Part shown: in pieces, positions 29,558 to 38,623 of the stretch | How the letters are laid out: the number at the start of each line of letters is the position of its first letter | Numbering within the stretch: the stretch's first letter is position 1 | Origin: Xenorhabdus innexi | GTDB lineage: Bacteria > Pseudomonadota > Gammaproteobacteria > Enterobacterales > Enterobacteriaceae | Assembly: GCF_002632485.1 (NCBI RefSeq) | Contig: NZ_NIBU01000015.1 | Span: forward strand, 1-64,000 | Length of the DNA: 64,000 bases | Direction of reading: 5' to 3' | Made by a program: the position numbers and the translations under genes | Notes under the pieces: generated by a model | The model's input: only the letters and a program-made list of their open reading frames with translations | Databases searched by the model: none | Told to the model about the DNA's origin: nothing

Positions 29558-30448
29558 ATGAACGAACCACAGACAGCCAAAGGTATTTTATATGCCTTAG
29601 GTGCTTACCTGATTTGGGGGTTGGCTCCCATCTATTTCAAAGAAATACAGTACGTGCCACCCGATGAAATCGTATCGCATCGTGTTATCTGGTCTGTTTT
29701 CTTTATGGTGCTGATGCTGACAATCACTCGTCACTGGCGTCAGGTTTCGACTGTAATAAAGCAACCAAAAAACCTGCTGATGTTAGGTATTACCGCCTTT
29801 ACTATTGCCAGTAACTGGCTGGTTTATATCTGGGCAGTCAACAATAATCACATGCTGGAAGCAAGTCTTGGTTATTTCATTAATCCTCTGGTCAGTGTGC
29901 TGTTTGCAATGATATTCCTTGGTGAGCGATTCCGTCGTATGCAGTGGGTTGCGGTGGGGCTGGCATTCACCGGTGTCTTTATTCAGCTATGGCAGTTTGG
30001 CTCTGTGCCTGTGATTGGTCTGTATCTGGCAACGACATTTGCCCTGTATGGTCTGATCCGTAAAAAGCTGGGCGTGGATGCACAAACCGGCATGTTGATA
30101 GAAACTATTTGGGTATTCCCGGTTGCGCTGGCTTATCTGCTGTTTTTCACCCATACCCCAACAAGTAATATGCTGAATAATACAGCATCCCTGAATCTGT
30201 TATTAATTGCTGCGGGTATTATTACAACAGTACCGTTGCTGTTTTTTACCGCTGCGGCGGGTCATCTGCGTTTATCTACGCTGGGCTTTTTCCAGTATCT
30301 GGCACCAACTCTGATGTTCCTGCTGGCAACGCTGGTTTATGGTGAGAAAATCGGGTCAGACCGTTTAGTCACATTCGGCTTTATCTGGGCAGCCCTGATT
30401 TTATTTACACTGGATGCACTTTATACACAACATAAATTGCGGAAGTAA
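29558..30448 (+). CDS. rarD: EamA-family transporter RarD
   Basis: 296 residues, ten membrane segments, two EamA repeats. N-terminal KGILYALGAYLIWGLAPIYFKEI and the ASNWLVYIWAVNNNHMLEASLGYFINPL-containing region (quoted in two parts: ASNWLVYIW, SLGYFINPL) are characteristic of RarD, known as chloramphenicol-sensitive protein in databases. Substrate unknown. A terminator follows directly. Confidence 0.95.
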   Translation: MNEPQTAKGILYALGAYLIWGLAPIYFKEIQYVPPDEIVSHRVIWSVFFMVLMLTITRHWRQVSTVIKQPKNLLMLGITAFTIASNWLVYIWAVNNNHMLEASLGYFINPLVSVLFAMIFLGERFRRMQWVAVGLAFTGVFIQLWQFGSVPVIGLYLATTFALYGLIRKKLGVDAQTGMLIETIWVFPVALAYLLFFTHTPTSNMLNNTASLNLLLIAAGIITTVPLLFFTAAAGHLRLSTLGFFQYLAPTLMFLLATLVYGEKIGSDRLVTFGFIWAALILFTLDALYTQHKLRK

Positions 30449-30471
30449 TCGGTTATCTCTCATAAGTCCAA

Positions 30472-30514
30472 AGCTGACCCAATACATTATTGAAAATTTG
30501 GGTCAGCTCTTTTA
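30472..30514. terminator. Terminator between rarD and vapC
   Basis: Arms AGCTGACCCAA (30472-30482) and TTGGGTCAGCT (30498-30508), an 11-bp perfect stem, followed by CTTTTAAT. Lies between convergent rarD and vapC. Confidence 0.85.
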
Positions 30515-30531
30515 ATCAACATATTAGTGAA

Positions 30532-30957
30532 TTATTGGTATATCGCAGTCCAATCTTCTAATGGTAATCCGACTACACGTGAAAATTCACGGGTATTATT
30601 TGTTACCAATGTAGCCCCTACAGATAAAGCATGTCCGGCAATAGCCGTATCATTATGTCCAATTGGTGTACCAGCAGCAGCCAACGCCATTTTTATTTTT
30701 GTTGTTACATCTACCGCAGATTTATCCCACGGTAAAACACTATCCAGACGCTTACAAAACTCATCCACCAACACAACATGTTTGGGAGAGGCTTTTTTCC
30801 CAGTTGCCCCAAAACGCATTTCTGAATAAGTAATGGCGGATACTACTATTGGGTGGTTATGCATCACACATCGCTGTAATTGATTTATTACTGCAATAGG
30901 CTGTTCACGCATAATGAATGAGCAAATGTTTGTATCCAGCATGTAAACTTTTTTCAT
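30532..30957 (-). CDS. vapC: VapC-type PIN-domain ribonuclease toxin
   Basis: 141 residues. PIN-domain acidic residues are visible: Asp in YMLDTNICSF near 8, Glu in TYSEMRFGA near 46, Asp in GHNDTAIAGHA near 100 and the last polar site in LVTNNTREFSRV. VapC enzymes of enterobacteria cut initiator tRNA in the anticodon stem-loop. Its start overlaps the end of vapB by 4 nt (ATGA), so it is translated after and kept in check by VapB. It occupies the yigFG position of E. coli. Confidence 0.93.
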   Translation of the reverse strand: MKKVYMLDTNICSFIMREQPIAVINQLQRCVMHNHPIVVSAITYSEMRFGATGKKASPKHVVLVDEFCKRLDSVLPWDKSAVDVTTKIKMALAAAGTPIGHNDTAIAGHALSVGATLVTNNTREFSRVVGLPLEDWTAIYQ

Positions 30958-31187
30958 AGCTGAACACGACCTTCCTCAATAACATCCGGGCGTTCAGATA
31001 AAAAATCCTCGTCAGCTTTCTCTTCAGATAAAAATGAATACCAGCTGGGTTTTACCGGACGTAATATAATAGTTTCGCCTTCTCGAATGATCTCTAACTC
31101 ATTAACGCCTTCAAAATCCAAATCTTTAGGTAAGCGAATAGCACGATTATTTCCATTTTTAAAAACAGCAACAATTCTCATAGTCAA
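30954..31187 (-). CDS. vapB: VapB-type AbrB/SpoVT antitoxin
   Basis: 77 residues. N-terminal swapped-hairpin AbrB domain (VAVFKNGNNRAIRLPKDLDF, ELEIIREGETIILRP) for DNA binding and an acidic C-terminal part (EEKADEDFLSERPD) that would wrap VapC. It is first in the operon and sits behind a perfect palindrome that is the likely operator. Confidence 0.93.
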   Translation of the reverse strand: MTMRIVAVFKNGNNRAIRLPKDLDFEGVNELEIIREGETIILRPVKPSWYSFLSEEKADEDFLSERPDVIEEGRVQL

Positions 31188-31203
31188 TCTCCTACTATAA
31201 CAA

Positions 31204-31222
31204 GCATATGTATAACATATGC
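31204..31222. promoter_or_regulatory. VapB operator candidate
   Basis: Perfect inverted repeat GCATATGT-ATA-ACATATGC, 17 bp upstream of vapB. It overlaps where the -10 element must be. AbrB-type antitoxins bind such repeats with VapC as co-repressor. Confidence 0.75.
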
Positions 31223-31383
31223 CAACCTTTAAGAAAGGTCAATATATGTACAATCACAAGGAGTATGTTTCTTTCAAATCGCAGTATAACGAGAGACAGT
31301 TTCCGGTTATATAGTAAACCATATAACCGGAGTCAGTATAAAAGCAGATAAAACAGCGGGTTAAGAAGTAAAAACCGGAATGG

Positions 31384-32334
31384 TTATAGCCAGTTCTTTC
31401 GCTTAAAGTAAAGGTAAGGAGCCAGTCCCGCAGCGATCATCAGGCCGATAGCCCCAGGGTAGCCGAATGTCCAGTGTAACTCCGGCATAAATTCGAAGTT
31501 CATACCGTAGCTGGAAGCCACCAGCGTCGGAGGCAGGAACACAACAGAAACAACGGAGAATATTTTGATAATCCGGCTCTGTTCGATGTTAATAAAGCCC
31601 ATCGCCGCCTGCATCAGGAAGTTAACTTTCTGAAACAGAGATTCGTTATGTGGTAACAGGGATTCGATATCCCGCAGGATCTCACGCGCCTGTTCTAGCT
31701 GATTAGCAGGCAAACGGGTACGGCGTACAAGGAAGTTCAGGGCACGCTGGCTATCCATCAGACACAGGCGCACTTTCCAGCCGATATCTTCCTGCTCGGC
31801 AAGGTTAGATAAAGCCGAGTCGAATTCGTCCCCTTGTTTACCGTTCATAATGACCCGACTCAGGGATTCCAGCACACTGTAGATATTTTCAATGACATCT
31901 GCCAGCTGTTCGATCTTGGTTTCGAATAAGTCCAGCAGAAGTTCATAAGCATTCCCGTCAACCATCGTCTGGTTACGGGCGCGCATTCGGTATAATCGGA
32001 ATGCAGGGAGTTCACGCTCTCGCAATGTGTAGAGACGACCGTCACGAATGGTAAATGCGACTGTCGAGTTACCAGCATGGTCTTCGGCGTCTTCAAAGTA
32101 AAAGAATGAGTGAACGTGCAGACCATCTTCATCTTCAAAAAAACGGGCCGAAGCCTCGATATCATCCAGTTCCGTGCGGGTCGCCAGAATTTGCCCTAAT
32201 TCGTTCTGAACCCGGAGTCGATCATCATCTCCCAGCCCGACCAAATCTACCCACATGGAGTCGGATAATGTATCACCTTCTTCAAGTTCAAGACGGAGCA
32301 GGCGATTATTCTCTAATTTAAATGCGTTCAGCAT
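31384..32334 (-). CDS. corA: Magnesium/cobalt transporter CorA
   Basis: 316 residues, standard length. A large N-terminal cytoplasmic funnel (mixed alpha/beta, then long helices) and two C-terminal membrane helices; the YGMN motif of the pore is at [13 protein letters not shown], and the C-terminus is basic (YFKRKNWL). Pentameric Mg2+ channel of the inner membrane. Confidence 0.98.
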   Translation of the reverse strand: MLNAFKLENNRLLRLELEEGDTLSDSMWVDLVGLGDDDRLRVQNELGQILATRTELDDIEASARFFEDEDGLHVHSFFYFEDAEDHAGNSTVAFTIRDGRLYTLRERELPAFRLYRMRARNQTMVDGNAYELLLDLFETKIEQLADVIENIYSVLESLSRVIMNGKQGDEFDSALSNLAEQEDIGWKVRLCLMDSQRALNFLVRRTRLPANQLEQAREILRDIESLLPHNESLFQKVNFLMQAAMGFINIEQSRIIKIFSVVSVVFLPPTLVASSYGMNFEFMPELHWTFGYPGAIGLMIAAGLAPYLYFKRKNWL

Positions 32335-32428
32335 GTACCATAAGTCTCCTTATACTCCCTACGTTCATCGTAAGGCGCGAATGTTACTACGCTTAGAAGA
32401 AAAAGTCTGTCAACATTCGACCGGATTA

Positions 32429-34594
32429 TTATTGGCCGGTTTCAAGTCTGGCATAAGCGGCGACCAGCCACTTGATACCTTCACCCTGAAACGCGATCTG
32501 CAAACGGCAATGCTCCCCACTGCCTTCAATATTAACAATCGTCCCTTCGCCAAATTTAGGATGGCGGACTCGTTGCCCTAAAGCATAGCCGCTGTCACTG
32601 GCGCTGATCGGTGTTCCCAGCCGTTTATGGCTCACAGGCCGCGATACCGTTGCTCTCAGACGAACTTCAGTCACGCATTCCTCCGGTAACTCGCCGATAA
32701 AACGGGATGGGCGATGGTAGACCTCTTTACCGTATAAACGGCGGCTTTCGGCATAGGTCAGAGTCAATTTTTCCATGGCCCTTGTCACACCGACATAAGC
32801 CAGACGGCGCTCTTCTTCCAGACGCCCTCCCTCATCAATGGACATCTGGCTTGGAAACATACCTTCTTCCATACCAACGATAAAAACCTGCCTGAATTCC
32901 AGCCCCTTCGCCGAATGCAGGGTCATCAACTGGACAGAATCCTGATAGGCATCAGCCTGTCCTTCCCCTGCTTCAAGCGCTGCATGAGACAGAAAAGCCT
33001 GCAACGGCATCAAATCTTCGTCTTCGTCCTGATAGCTGAACTGGCGGGTCGCAGTCACCAGTTCCTCAAGGTTTTCGATACGCGCCTGTGCTTTCTCACC
33101 TTTCTCCTGTTGGTACATCGCCCACAGGCCTGAGTCCCGGATAACCCTGTCAGTCTGGACGTGCAACGGCATTTCCTCTGTTTCCGTTTCCAGCGCATTA
33201 ATTAATTCAATAAACCGCTGCAAGGCCGAGGCCGCACGCCCTGCCAGTATTTTTTCCTGAACCAGCAACTGGCTGCTTTCCCAGAGTGTCTTCTGCTGAT
33301 CACGCGCCATCTGGCGCACAACATCAAGTGTCCTGTCCCCGATTCCCCGGGTTGGTGTATTAACGACTCTCTCAAAGGCTGCATCATCATTACGATTGGA
33401 TACCAACCGCAGATAAGATAACGCATCTTTGATTTCCTGCCGTTCGAAGAAGCGCTGACCACCATAAATCCGGTAAGGCATAGAAGCCTGCAACAAAGCT
33501 TCTTCCAATACGCGGGACTGAGCATTACTGCGATACAGAATCGCACATTCTTTCAAAGCCCCGCCGTTATCCAGCCAGTTTTTCAGACGACTGACCACAT
33601 AACGAGCCTCATCTAATTCATTGAAAGCCGAATAAAGTGAGATTGGCTCTCCCTCACTGCCTTCTGTCCATAGATTTTTACCGAGCCGATCACTGTTATG
33701 TGCAATCAGGGCATTGGCCGCTTTAAGTATATTGCTGGTAGAACGATAATTCTGTTCCAGACGAATAGTTTCCGCAGCGGGGAAGTCTTTCAGGAAACGC
33801 TGGATATTTTCTACCTGCGCTCCCCTCCAGCCATAAATAGACTGATCATCGTCACCGACAATCATGACTCTGCCGGAATCACCTGCTAACAGGCGAATCC
33901 ATGCATATTGAATACTGTTGGTATCCTGAAATTCGTCTACCAGAATATTAGTAAAACGATCACGGTAGTGCTGTAATATCTGCGGCTTATTCAACCACAG
34001 CTCATGAGCGCGTAACAACAGCTCAGCAAAATCGACTAATCCGGCACGATCACAGGCTTCCTGATAGGCCTGATAGACTTTCAGCCATGTGACTTCCACC
34101 GGATTACCATAGCTTTCAATATGGCGAGGACGCAGACCTTCATCTTTTTTGCCGTTGATGTACCACATGCCCTGACGGGCAGGCCACTGTTTATCATCCA
34201 GATTCATCGCTTTGATGATCCGTTTGATCAGACGCAGCTGATCGTCACTGTCCAGAATCTGAAAATCCTGCGGCAGATTGGCATCTAAATGATGAGCCCG
34301 CAGTAAACGATGCGCCAGACTATGAAATGTGCCAATCCACATGCCGCCCTGACTGGTGCCAATCAGGTGTTCAATACGATGGCGCATTTCTGCGGCGGCT
34401 TTATTAGTGAAAGTTACCGCCATAATGGAAAAAGGTGAGGCATGTTCAACTGACAGTAACCAAGCGATCCGGTGTACCAATACGCGGGTTTTACCACTAC
34501 CGGCTCCGGCCAGTACCAGCATATTAGTACGGGGTGCTGCAACGGCTTCACGTTGTTTATCATTCAGGCTTTCGAGCAGATAAGAGACGTCCAT
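32429..34594 (-). CDS. uvrD: DNA helicase II UvrD
   Basis: 721 residues from ATG 34594, matching the E. coli start MDVSYLL; an ATG three codons upstream is also possible. Superfamily 1A 3'-5' helicase for nucleotide-excision and mismatch repair. Walker A AGAGSGKTRVL near 30, motif II VDEFQDTNSIQY, QxxGYR-like motifs IYGWRG and QNYRSTSNI, motif VI VGVTRAMEKLTLTYAE, and a C-terminal Tudor-like RNA-polymerase-binding end (RHPKFGEGTIVNIEG). Monocistronic here; E. coli yigE is absent. Confidence 0.98.
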   Translation of the reverse strand: MDVSYLLESLNDKQREAVAAPRTNMLVLAGAGSGKTRVLVHRIAWLLSVEHASPFSIMAVTFTNKAAAEMRHRIEHLIGTSQGGMWIGTFHSLAHRLLRAHHLDANLPQDFQILDSDDQLRLIKRIIKAMNLDDKQWPARQGMWYINGKKDEGLRPRHIESYGNPVEVTWLKVYQAYQEACDRAGLVDFAELLLRAHELWLNKPQILQHYRDRFTNILVDEFQDTNSIQYAWIRLLAGDSGRVMIVGDDDQSIYGWRGAQVENIQRFLKDFPAAETIRLEQNYRSTSNILKAANALIAHNSDRLGKNLWTEGSEGEPISLYSAFNELDEARYVVSRLKNWLDNGGALKECAILYRSNAQSRVLEEALLQASMPYRIYGGQRFFERQEIKDALSYLRLVSNRNDDAAFERVVNTPTRGIGDRTLDVVRQMARDQQKTLWESSQLLVQEKILAGRAASALQRFIELINALETETEEMPLHVQTDRVIRDSGLWAMYQQEKGEKAQARIENLEELVTATRQFSYQDEDEDLMPLQAFLSHAALEAGEGQADAYQDSVQLMTLHSAKGLEFRQVFIVGMEEGMFPSQMSIDEGGRLEEERRLAYVGVTRAMEKLTLTYAESRRLYGKEVYHRPSRFIGELPEECVTEVRLRATVSRPVSHKRLGTPISASDSGYALGQRVRHPKFGEGTIVNIEGSGEHCRLQIAFQGEGIKWLVAAYARLETGQ

Positions 34595-34659
34595 AATTAC
34601 CATCAGTTGTTAGCAATGACCGTTGTCACTGTTTTTTTATACAGATTTACAGTCTGAAA

Positions 34660-35376
34660 TTATATCAGTGCGATCAAAGAATCCAAGTCAGAAATCTCAA
34701 CATGTGGCACCAGTCGCCCTTCCGGTTCCTGCATAAGATTTTTATTTTCAATATTGATCCAGCACGCCTGCATGCCACTACGAATTGCGCCTTCAACATC
34801 TGTCTCCAGATTATCACCAACATGCAGGATTTGGTTTGTCGGCAACGCCAGCCGTTCAGCCGCCCGATGATACATATCCGGGCAGGGTTTGGAACGCCCG
34901 TCCACGCCCGCTTTGAGCACAAATTTGAAATAAGAGGCAAGACCGCACTCCGCAGGTTCTGCATTGCCATTGGTGATCGCCACCAGCGGCATTTTTTCTG
35001 CCAGTACCGATAAAGTATTATGCGTGGATTCCGGTACTGTAATCTGATTACGCCAATAAGTGAAACAGGACATAATCTCATCTGCACCACGCATTGCTTC
35101 TTCGCGGTTAAAACCATGATAGCTGAACATCAGCTCTGCGGACTGCCGACGCCATAATGTCATATCGTGGTATATTTCAGGCTCCATCTCAAGAACGGCC
35201 TGACGGTATACATGCAGATCTTCACGGTCAAAATGGCTGAATTTGGTATCGTACTGCCTGATAAAACACAATACTTCTTTTTCGGTTCTATCGATGACCG
35301 GATGATTATCATAAAGTGTATCATCCAGATCGAATGTCATCGCCGCAAATGGCGCGAGAGGCCGATAAAAATGCAT
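34660..35376 (-). CDS. yigB: HAD-family FMN phosphatase YigB
   Basis: 238 residues. Motif I TFDLDDTLYDNHPV, motif II AITNGNA, motif III Lys in RSKPCPD, motif IV HVGDNLETDVEG. E. coli YigB dephosphorylates FMN and related phosphates. Its ATG overlaps the xerC stop by one nucleotide (TAATG), and it ends the lptM-dapF-yigA-xerC-yigB operon. Confidence 0.96.
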   Translation of the reverse strand: MHFYRPLAPFAAMTFDLDDTLYDNHPVIDRTEKEVLCFIRQYDTKFSHFDREDLHVYRQAVLEMEPEIYHDMTLWRRQSAELMFSYHGFNREEAMRGADEIMSCFTYWRNQITVPESTHNTLSVLAEKMPLVAITNGNAEPAECGLASYFKFVLKAGVDGRSKPCPDMYHRAAERLALPTNQILHVGDNLETDVEGAIRSGMQACWINIENKNLMQEPEGRLVPHVEISDLDSLIALI

Positions 35377-36290
35377 TATGATTTCCCTCTTTTTGCTCTG
35401 GGGTGAGCCACATCATAAACTTTGGCTAAGTGTTGAAAATCCAGATGGGTATATATTTGGGTAGTAGATAAATTTGCATGACCCAACAGTTCCTGTACTG
35501 CCCGGAGGTCACCACTGGATTCCAGAATATGTGTCGCAAACGAATGGCGCAGTTTATGGGGATGAATATGGCTGTTTATTCCCTGTCGAACTCCCCACTG
35601 CTCAAACCGCTTCTGCACATTGCGAGTGGATAGCCGTTTACCACTTTGGCTGGAAATGAAAACGGCATCATCTTCCGGCTCAAACAACTCCCGCATTTCC
35701 AGCCAGCGATGCAGCCATTCCAGTGCAACTCTGCCGACAGGGACTTTACGTTCCTTACTGCCCTTACCGTATACCCAGACCTCACCGCCTTCCAAATCCA
35801 GATGACGGCAATCCAGCCCAACCAGTTCTGACAAACGTAACCCCGCACCATACATGACTTCCATCATGGTTCTGTCACGCACAGACAATGGATCATTCAG
35901 GTCAATATTAAGTAACTGGTTCACCTCATCCACATCCATGTTCTTAGGCAGGTGCTGTTTTTTACGTGGAGTGCTGACAACTTTAGCCGGGTTAACTGCT
36001 ATTTTTTCCTGCGTTACCATCCAGTCGAGGAAACTACGCAGGGAAGAAAGACGCAAAGCAAGGCTGGCAGATTGTAATCCGGCCCGACGACTGCGGGTAG
36101 CGAACATTCTGATTTTGGTGACATCAAGTTCCTGCCAATCGGCAATTCCCATTTCCAGCGACATTTCTGCCAGTACCGTCAGATTCCGGCGATAGTTGAT
36201 TATTGTCATCGGGCTTAAACGGCGTTCAACCCGCAGATAGTGTAAGAAACCCTCTACCGGCTCAAGGAGTGAATCAATTGGCTGGCTCAT
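35376..36290 (-). CDS. xerC: Tyrosine recombinase XerC
   Basis: 304 residues from ATG 36290, chosen because it forms an ATGA overlap with the yigA stop; an upstream TTG is not needed. N-terminal SAM-like core-binding domain (about 10-95) and C-terminal catalytic domain with Arg in [11 protein letters not shown], Lys in [38 protein letters not shown] including the catalytic Tyr. With XerD and FtsK it resolves chromosome dimers at dif. Confidence 0.98.
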   Translation of the reverse strand: MSQPIDSLLEPVEGFLHYLRVERRLSPMTIINYRRNLTVLAEMSLEMGIADWQELDVTKIRMFATRSRRAGLQSASLALRLSSLRSFLDWMVTQEKIAVNPAKVVSTPRKKQHLPKNMDVDEVNQLLNIDLNDPLSVRDRTMMEVMYGAGLRLSELVGLDCRHLDLEGGEVWVYGKGSKERKVPVGRVALEWLHRWLEMRELFEPEDDAVFISSQSGKRLSTRNVQKRFEQWGVRQGINSHIHPHKLRHSFATHILESSGDLRAVQELLGHANLSTTQIYTHLDFQHLAKVYDVAHPRAKRGKS

Positions 36291-36991
36291 GCTCGCTCGA
36301 CCCAACGGGACAGCAACCCCGGTAACAGTTTCGCTAACTGATCCAGCATATCTGTTCCCATACCTTCGTAATAATGTTGTTTATCATGACTGTTGAAGAT
36401 AACCATTCCCAGTTCTCCCTGCGCTCCTAAAAGAGACACCGCGACAGAACCGACATGACGGGCCTGAGGCATCAACAATAAAATTTCCGGGCCGTGTAAT
36501 CGGCCAAGATAATGGTTACTGTCACCAAATCGCTGAATACGGACAGACTCAAAAGCATTACGTGATATCGCCAAATCCGGCGCATTCAGAGGAGCACCAA
36601 GCAACCATTTATCAGAAAACAGCCGGATATAGCAATTACTCAGACCCAGTGTTTTCGACCAGCTACTTAAATGGGAAAGAAAGCCCTGCAAACTTTCAGC
36701 AGCAGAAAGCTCAGCAAGCAATTGCAACAAACGGTTAAACAGCATCTCATTCTGTTTTGCCTGTTCCACCAGATTAACCAGATCTTCTTCCAGATAACCA
36801 ATCCGTTTTCTCTGGCGGCTCATATGCCATTCCATCAGAGAAACACATTCACGCACCGGATGAGGAACCTGTATCCTTTCAACCGCATTAGCATTACGGA
36901 TAAAAAAACCGGGGTTATTCAGCAGATAATCCACCACCCGCTGATCATCCAATATGCTTTCAGTGTGCAATGGTTCATTTTCTTTACCCAT
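36287..36991 (-). CDS. yigA: DUF484 family protein YigA
   Basis: 234 residues from ATG 36991 (AAGG about 11 nt upstream); a TTG start right at the dapF stop is the alternative. DUF484 proteins have a GAF-like fold ([28 protein letters not shown]) after a helical N-terminus ([15 protein letters not shown]). The function is unknown. It lies between dapF and xerC as in other Enterobacterales. Confidence 0.94.
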   Translation of the reverse strand: MGKENEPLHTESILDDQRVVDYLLNNPGFFIRNANAVERIQVPHPVRECVSLMEWHMSRQRKRIGYLEEDLVNLVEQAKQNEMLFNRLLQLLAELSAAESLQGFLSHLSSWSKTLGLSNCYIRLFSDKWLLGAPLNAPDLAISRNAFESVRIQRFGDSNHYLGRLHGPEILLLMPQARHVGSVAVSLLGAQGELGMVIFNSHDKQHYYEGMGTDMLDQLAKLLPGLLSRWVERA

Positions 36992-37015
36992 TTTCCAATG
37001 CCTTATATTCCACAA

Positions 37016-37840
37016 TTACAAGTGAATTGTACCGTCATAAACGTGAGTTGCAGGCCCGGTCATATAAAGTGGCTGCCCTGGCCCATCCCAGCGAATTTGC
37101 AGAGGACCTCCGGGTAAATCTACGCGAACCTGTTTATCCAGCAGACTTTGCTGAATACCAATCGCAACAGCCGCACAAGCGCCACTGCCGCATGCCTGAG
37201 TTTCTCCGGCACCCCGTTCGAATACACGTAATCGGATATGGTTACGACTTACAATCTGCATAAAGCCAATATTCGCTCTTTCAGGAAAGCGTTCATGGCA
37301 TTCAAGAACAGGGCCGAGCACCTCAACATCTGCCGTATCCACATTATCAACCTGAATAACACAGTGGGGATTCCCCATTGATACGACACCACAAAGCACA
37401 GTGCGATCCATCACCCGTATAATATAAGTTTTCTCTGCTTTATTAGCACGAAAGGGAACAGACTGTGGCTCAAAGACAGGCTCCCCCATATTGACACAAA
37501 CGTGATCATCGTGAGTAATGCTCAGTACCATATGGCCTGCCTGTGTACTGACTTTAATATCACGCTTATTCGTCAGCCCCCGCAAACGGACAAAACGGGC
37601 AAAACAACGTGCACCATTACCACACTGAGATACTTCACTGCCATCCGCGTTGAAAATACGATAATGAAAATCTAAATCAGGATCGTAAGGCGCTTCAACA
37701 ACCAGCAATTGATCAAACCCCACGCCAGTATGCCTGTTTGACAACCGGCAAATTAATTCCGGTGAAAAATAAACATTCTGGGTTACTGCATCAACAACCA
37801 TGAAATCATTGCCAAGACCATGCATTTTGGAGAATTGCAT
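37016..37840 (-). CDS. dapF: Diaminopimelate epimerase
   Basis: 274 residues, standard length. Converts LL- to meso-diaminopimelate for lysine and peptidoglycan. Both catalytic Cys are present: C73 in SQCGNGARC and the one in [13 protein letters not shown] near 217. Two-fold pseudo-symmetric fold; N-terminal [15 protein letters not shown] is typical. Follows lptM, with 60 bp containing two imperfect copies of a 15-bp unit (CTCCAATRAAAGCC). Confidence 0.98.
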   Translation of the reverse strand: MQFSKMHGLGNDFMVVDAVTQNVYFSPELICRLSNRHTGVGFDQLLVVEAPYDPDLDFHYRIFNADGSEVSQCGNGARCFARFVRLRGLTNKRDIKVSTQAGHMVLSITHDDHVCVNMGEPVFEPQSVPFRANKAEKTYIIRVMDRTVLCGVVSMGNPHCVIQVDNVDTADVEVLGPVLECHERFPERANIGFMQIVSRNHIRLRVFERGAGETQACGSGACAAVAIGIQQSLLDKQVRVDLPGGPLQIRWDGPGQPLYMTGPATHVYDGTIHL

Positions 37841-37901
37841 TTTCTACTCCAATAAAAGCCACTCCAATGAAAGCCGAAAGCCCATCACCTGCTCACACTT
37901 A

Positions 37902-38108
37902 TTAAGCGCTCGCTGAGGTACTGTTCTTAGAAATATCGTTTTTAGAGGTGATGCCCTGAGAAGCATGATCCTCAGACTGTGCTTTATTTACTGAAATCTG
38001 AGGAGCCGCTGGTTCTGCCGGAGGGAAATAAAGAGGGCCTTTCAGGCCACAACCTGTAACAGAGAGTAATGTTATGATAGCCAGCGACCAACGGAATTGT
38101 TTGTTCAT
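37902..38108 (-). CDS. lptM: LPS-assembly lipoprotein LptM (YifL)
   Basis: 68 residues from ATG 38108 (an adjacent ATG at 38111 is equivalent). Signal peptide with lipobox LSVTGC, then the conserved GLKGPLYFPP and a low-complexity Ser/Asn tail. LptM helps oxidation and maturation of LptD in the LPS translocon. First gene of the operon through yigB. A 78-codon version starting at 38138 would spoil the signal peptide. Confidence 0.93.
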   Translation of the reverse strand: MNKQFRWSLAIITLLSVTGCGLKGPLYFPPAEPAAPQISVNKAQSEDHASQGITSKNDISKNSTSASA

Positions 38109-38187
38109 CATAATTAATGCCTGTGATTCATACGCCAATACTCTCTATAATCGCAGTTAGGCCCTGAAAAGCAAATAGGAAATGAAT

Positions 38188-38505
38188 ATGAACGATAGCG
38201 AATTTCATCAATTAGCCGATCAATTGATGTCACATATTGAAGAACAACTGGATAATTATGAAGGTGATGCAGATATTGACTGTGAAACTAATGGCGGTGT
38301 AATGACGCTAAGTTTTGAGAATGGCAGCAAAATCATTATCAATCGACAGGAACCTTTTCATCAAATCTGGCTGGCGACTAAAAATGGCGGTTATCACTTC
38401 GATTATCGCGATAACCAGTGGGTTTGCGACCGTAGCAGCAACGATTTTCTTTCCATGCTGGGACAGGCAATCACCGACCAGAGTGGCGAACCTTTTCTGT
38501 TTTAG
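38188..38505 (+). CDS. cyaY: Bacterial frataxin CyaY
   Basis: 105 residues from ATG 38188, which has AGGA with a 7-nt spacer; the ATG at 38182 is too close to it. Small alpha/beta iron-binding protein that modulates iron-sulfur cluster assembly on IscS/IscU. Acidic first helix ([16 protein letters not shown]) and the beta sheet [20 protein letters not shown] are conserved. Divergent from lptM and convergent with cyaA. Confidence 0.97.
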   Translation: MNDSEFHQLADQLMSHIEEQLDNYEGDADIDCETNGGVMTLSFENGSKIIINRQEPFHQIWLATKNGGYHFDYRDNQWVCDRSSNDFLSMLGQAITDQSGEPFLF

Positions 38506-38522
38506 TTAGCGTTTTATACCGT

Positions 38523-38559
38523 TTGTACAACTATCTGCATCTTGTACAACTATCTGCAT
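38523..38559. repeat. 18-bp tandem duplication after cyaY
   Basis: TTGTACAACTATCTGCAT occurs at 38523-38540 and again at 38542-38559, a period of 19 bp. It lies between cyaY and the terminator and is likely a slippage product. Confidence 0.9.
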
Positions 38560-38579
38560 ACTGCAATTATCGACATGCT

Positions 38580-38607
38580 GTGCCGTATCCATAGTACGGC
38601 ACTTTTA
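38580..38607. terminator. Terminator between cyaY and cyaA
   Basis: Perfect 8-bp stem GTGCCGTA/TACGGCAC with a 7-nt loop, followed by TTTT on the plus strand. It ends cyaY and may also serve the convergent cyaA transcript. Confidence 0.8.
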
Positions 38608-38623
38608 TAATTACCCATGGAAC

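Noticed and set aside
30527-30829. 100-codon plus-strand frame
   Set aside because: Antisense to vapC, whose PIN motifs are intact.
36671-37117. 148-codon plus-strand frame
   Set aside because: Antisense to yigA and dapF, no ribosome site, no family resemblance.
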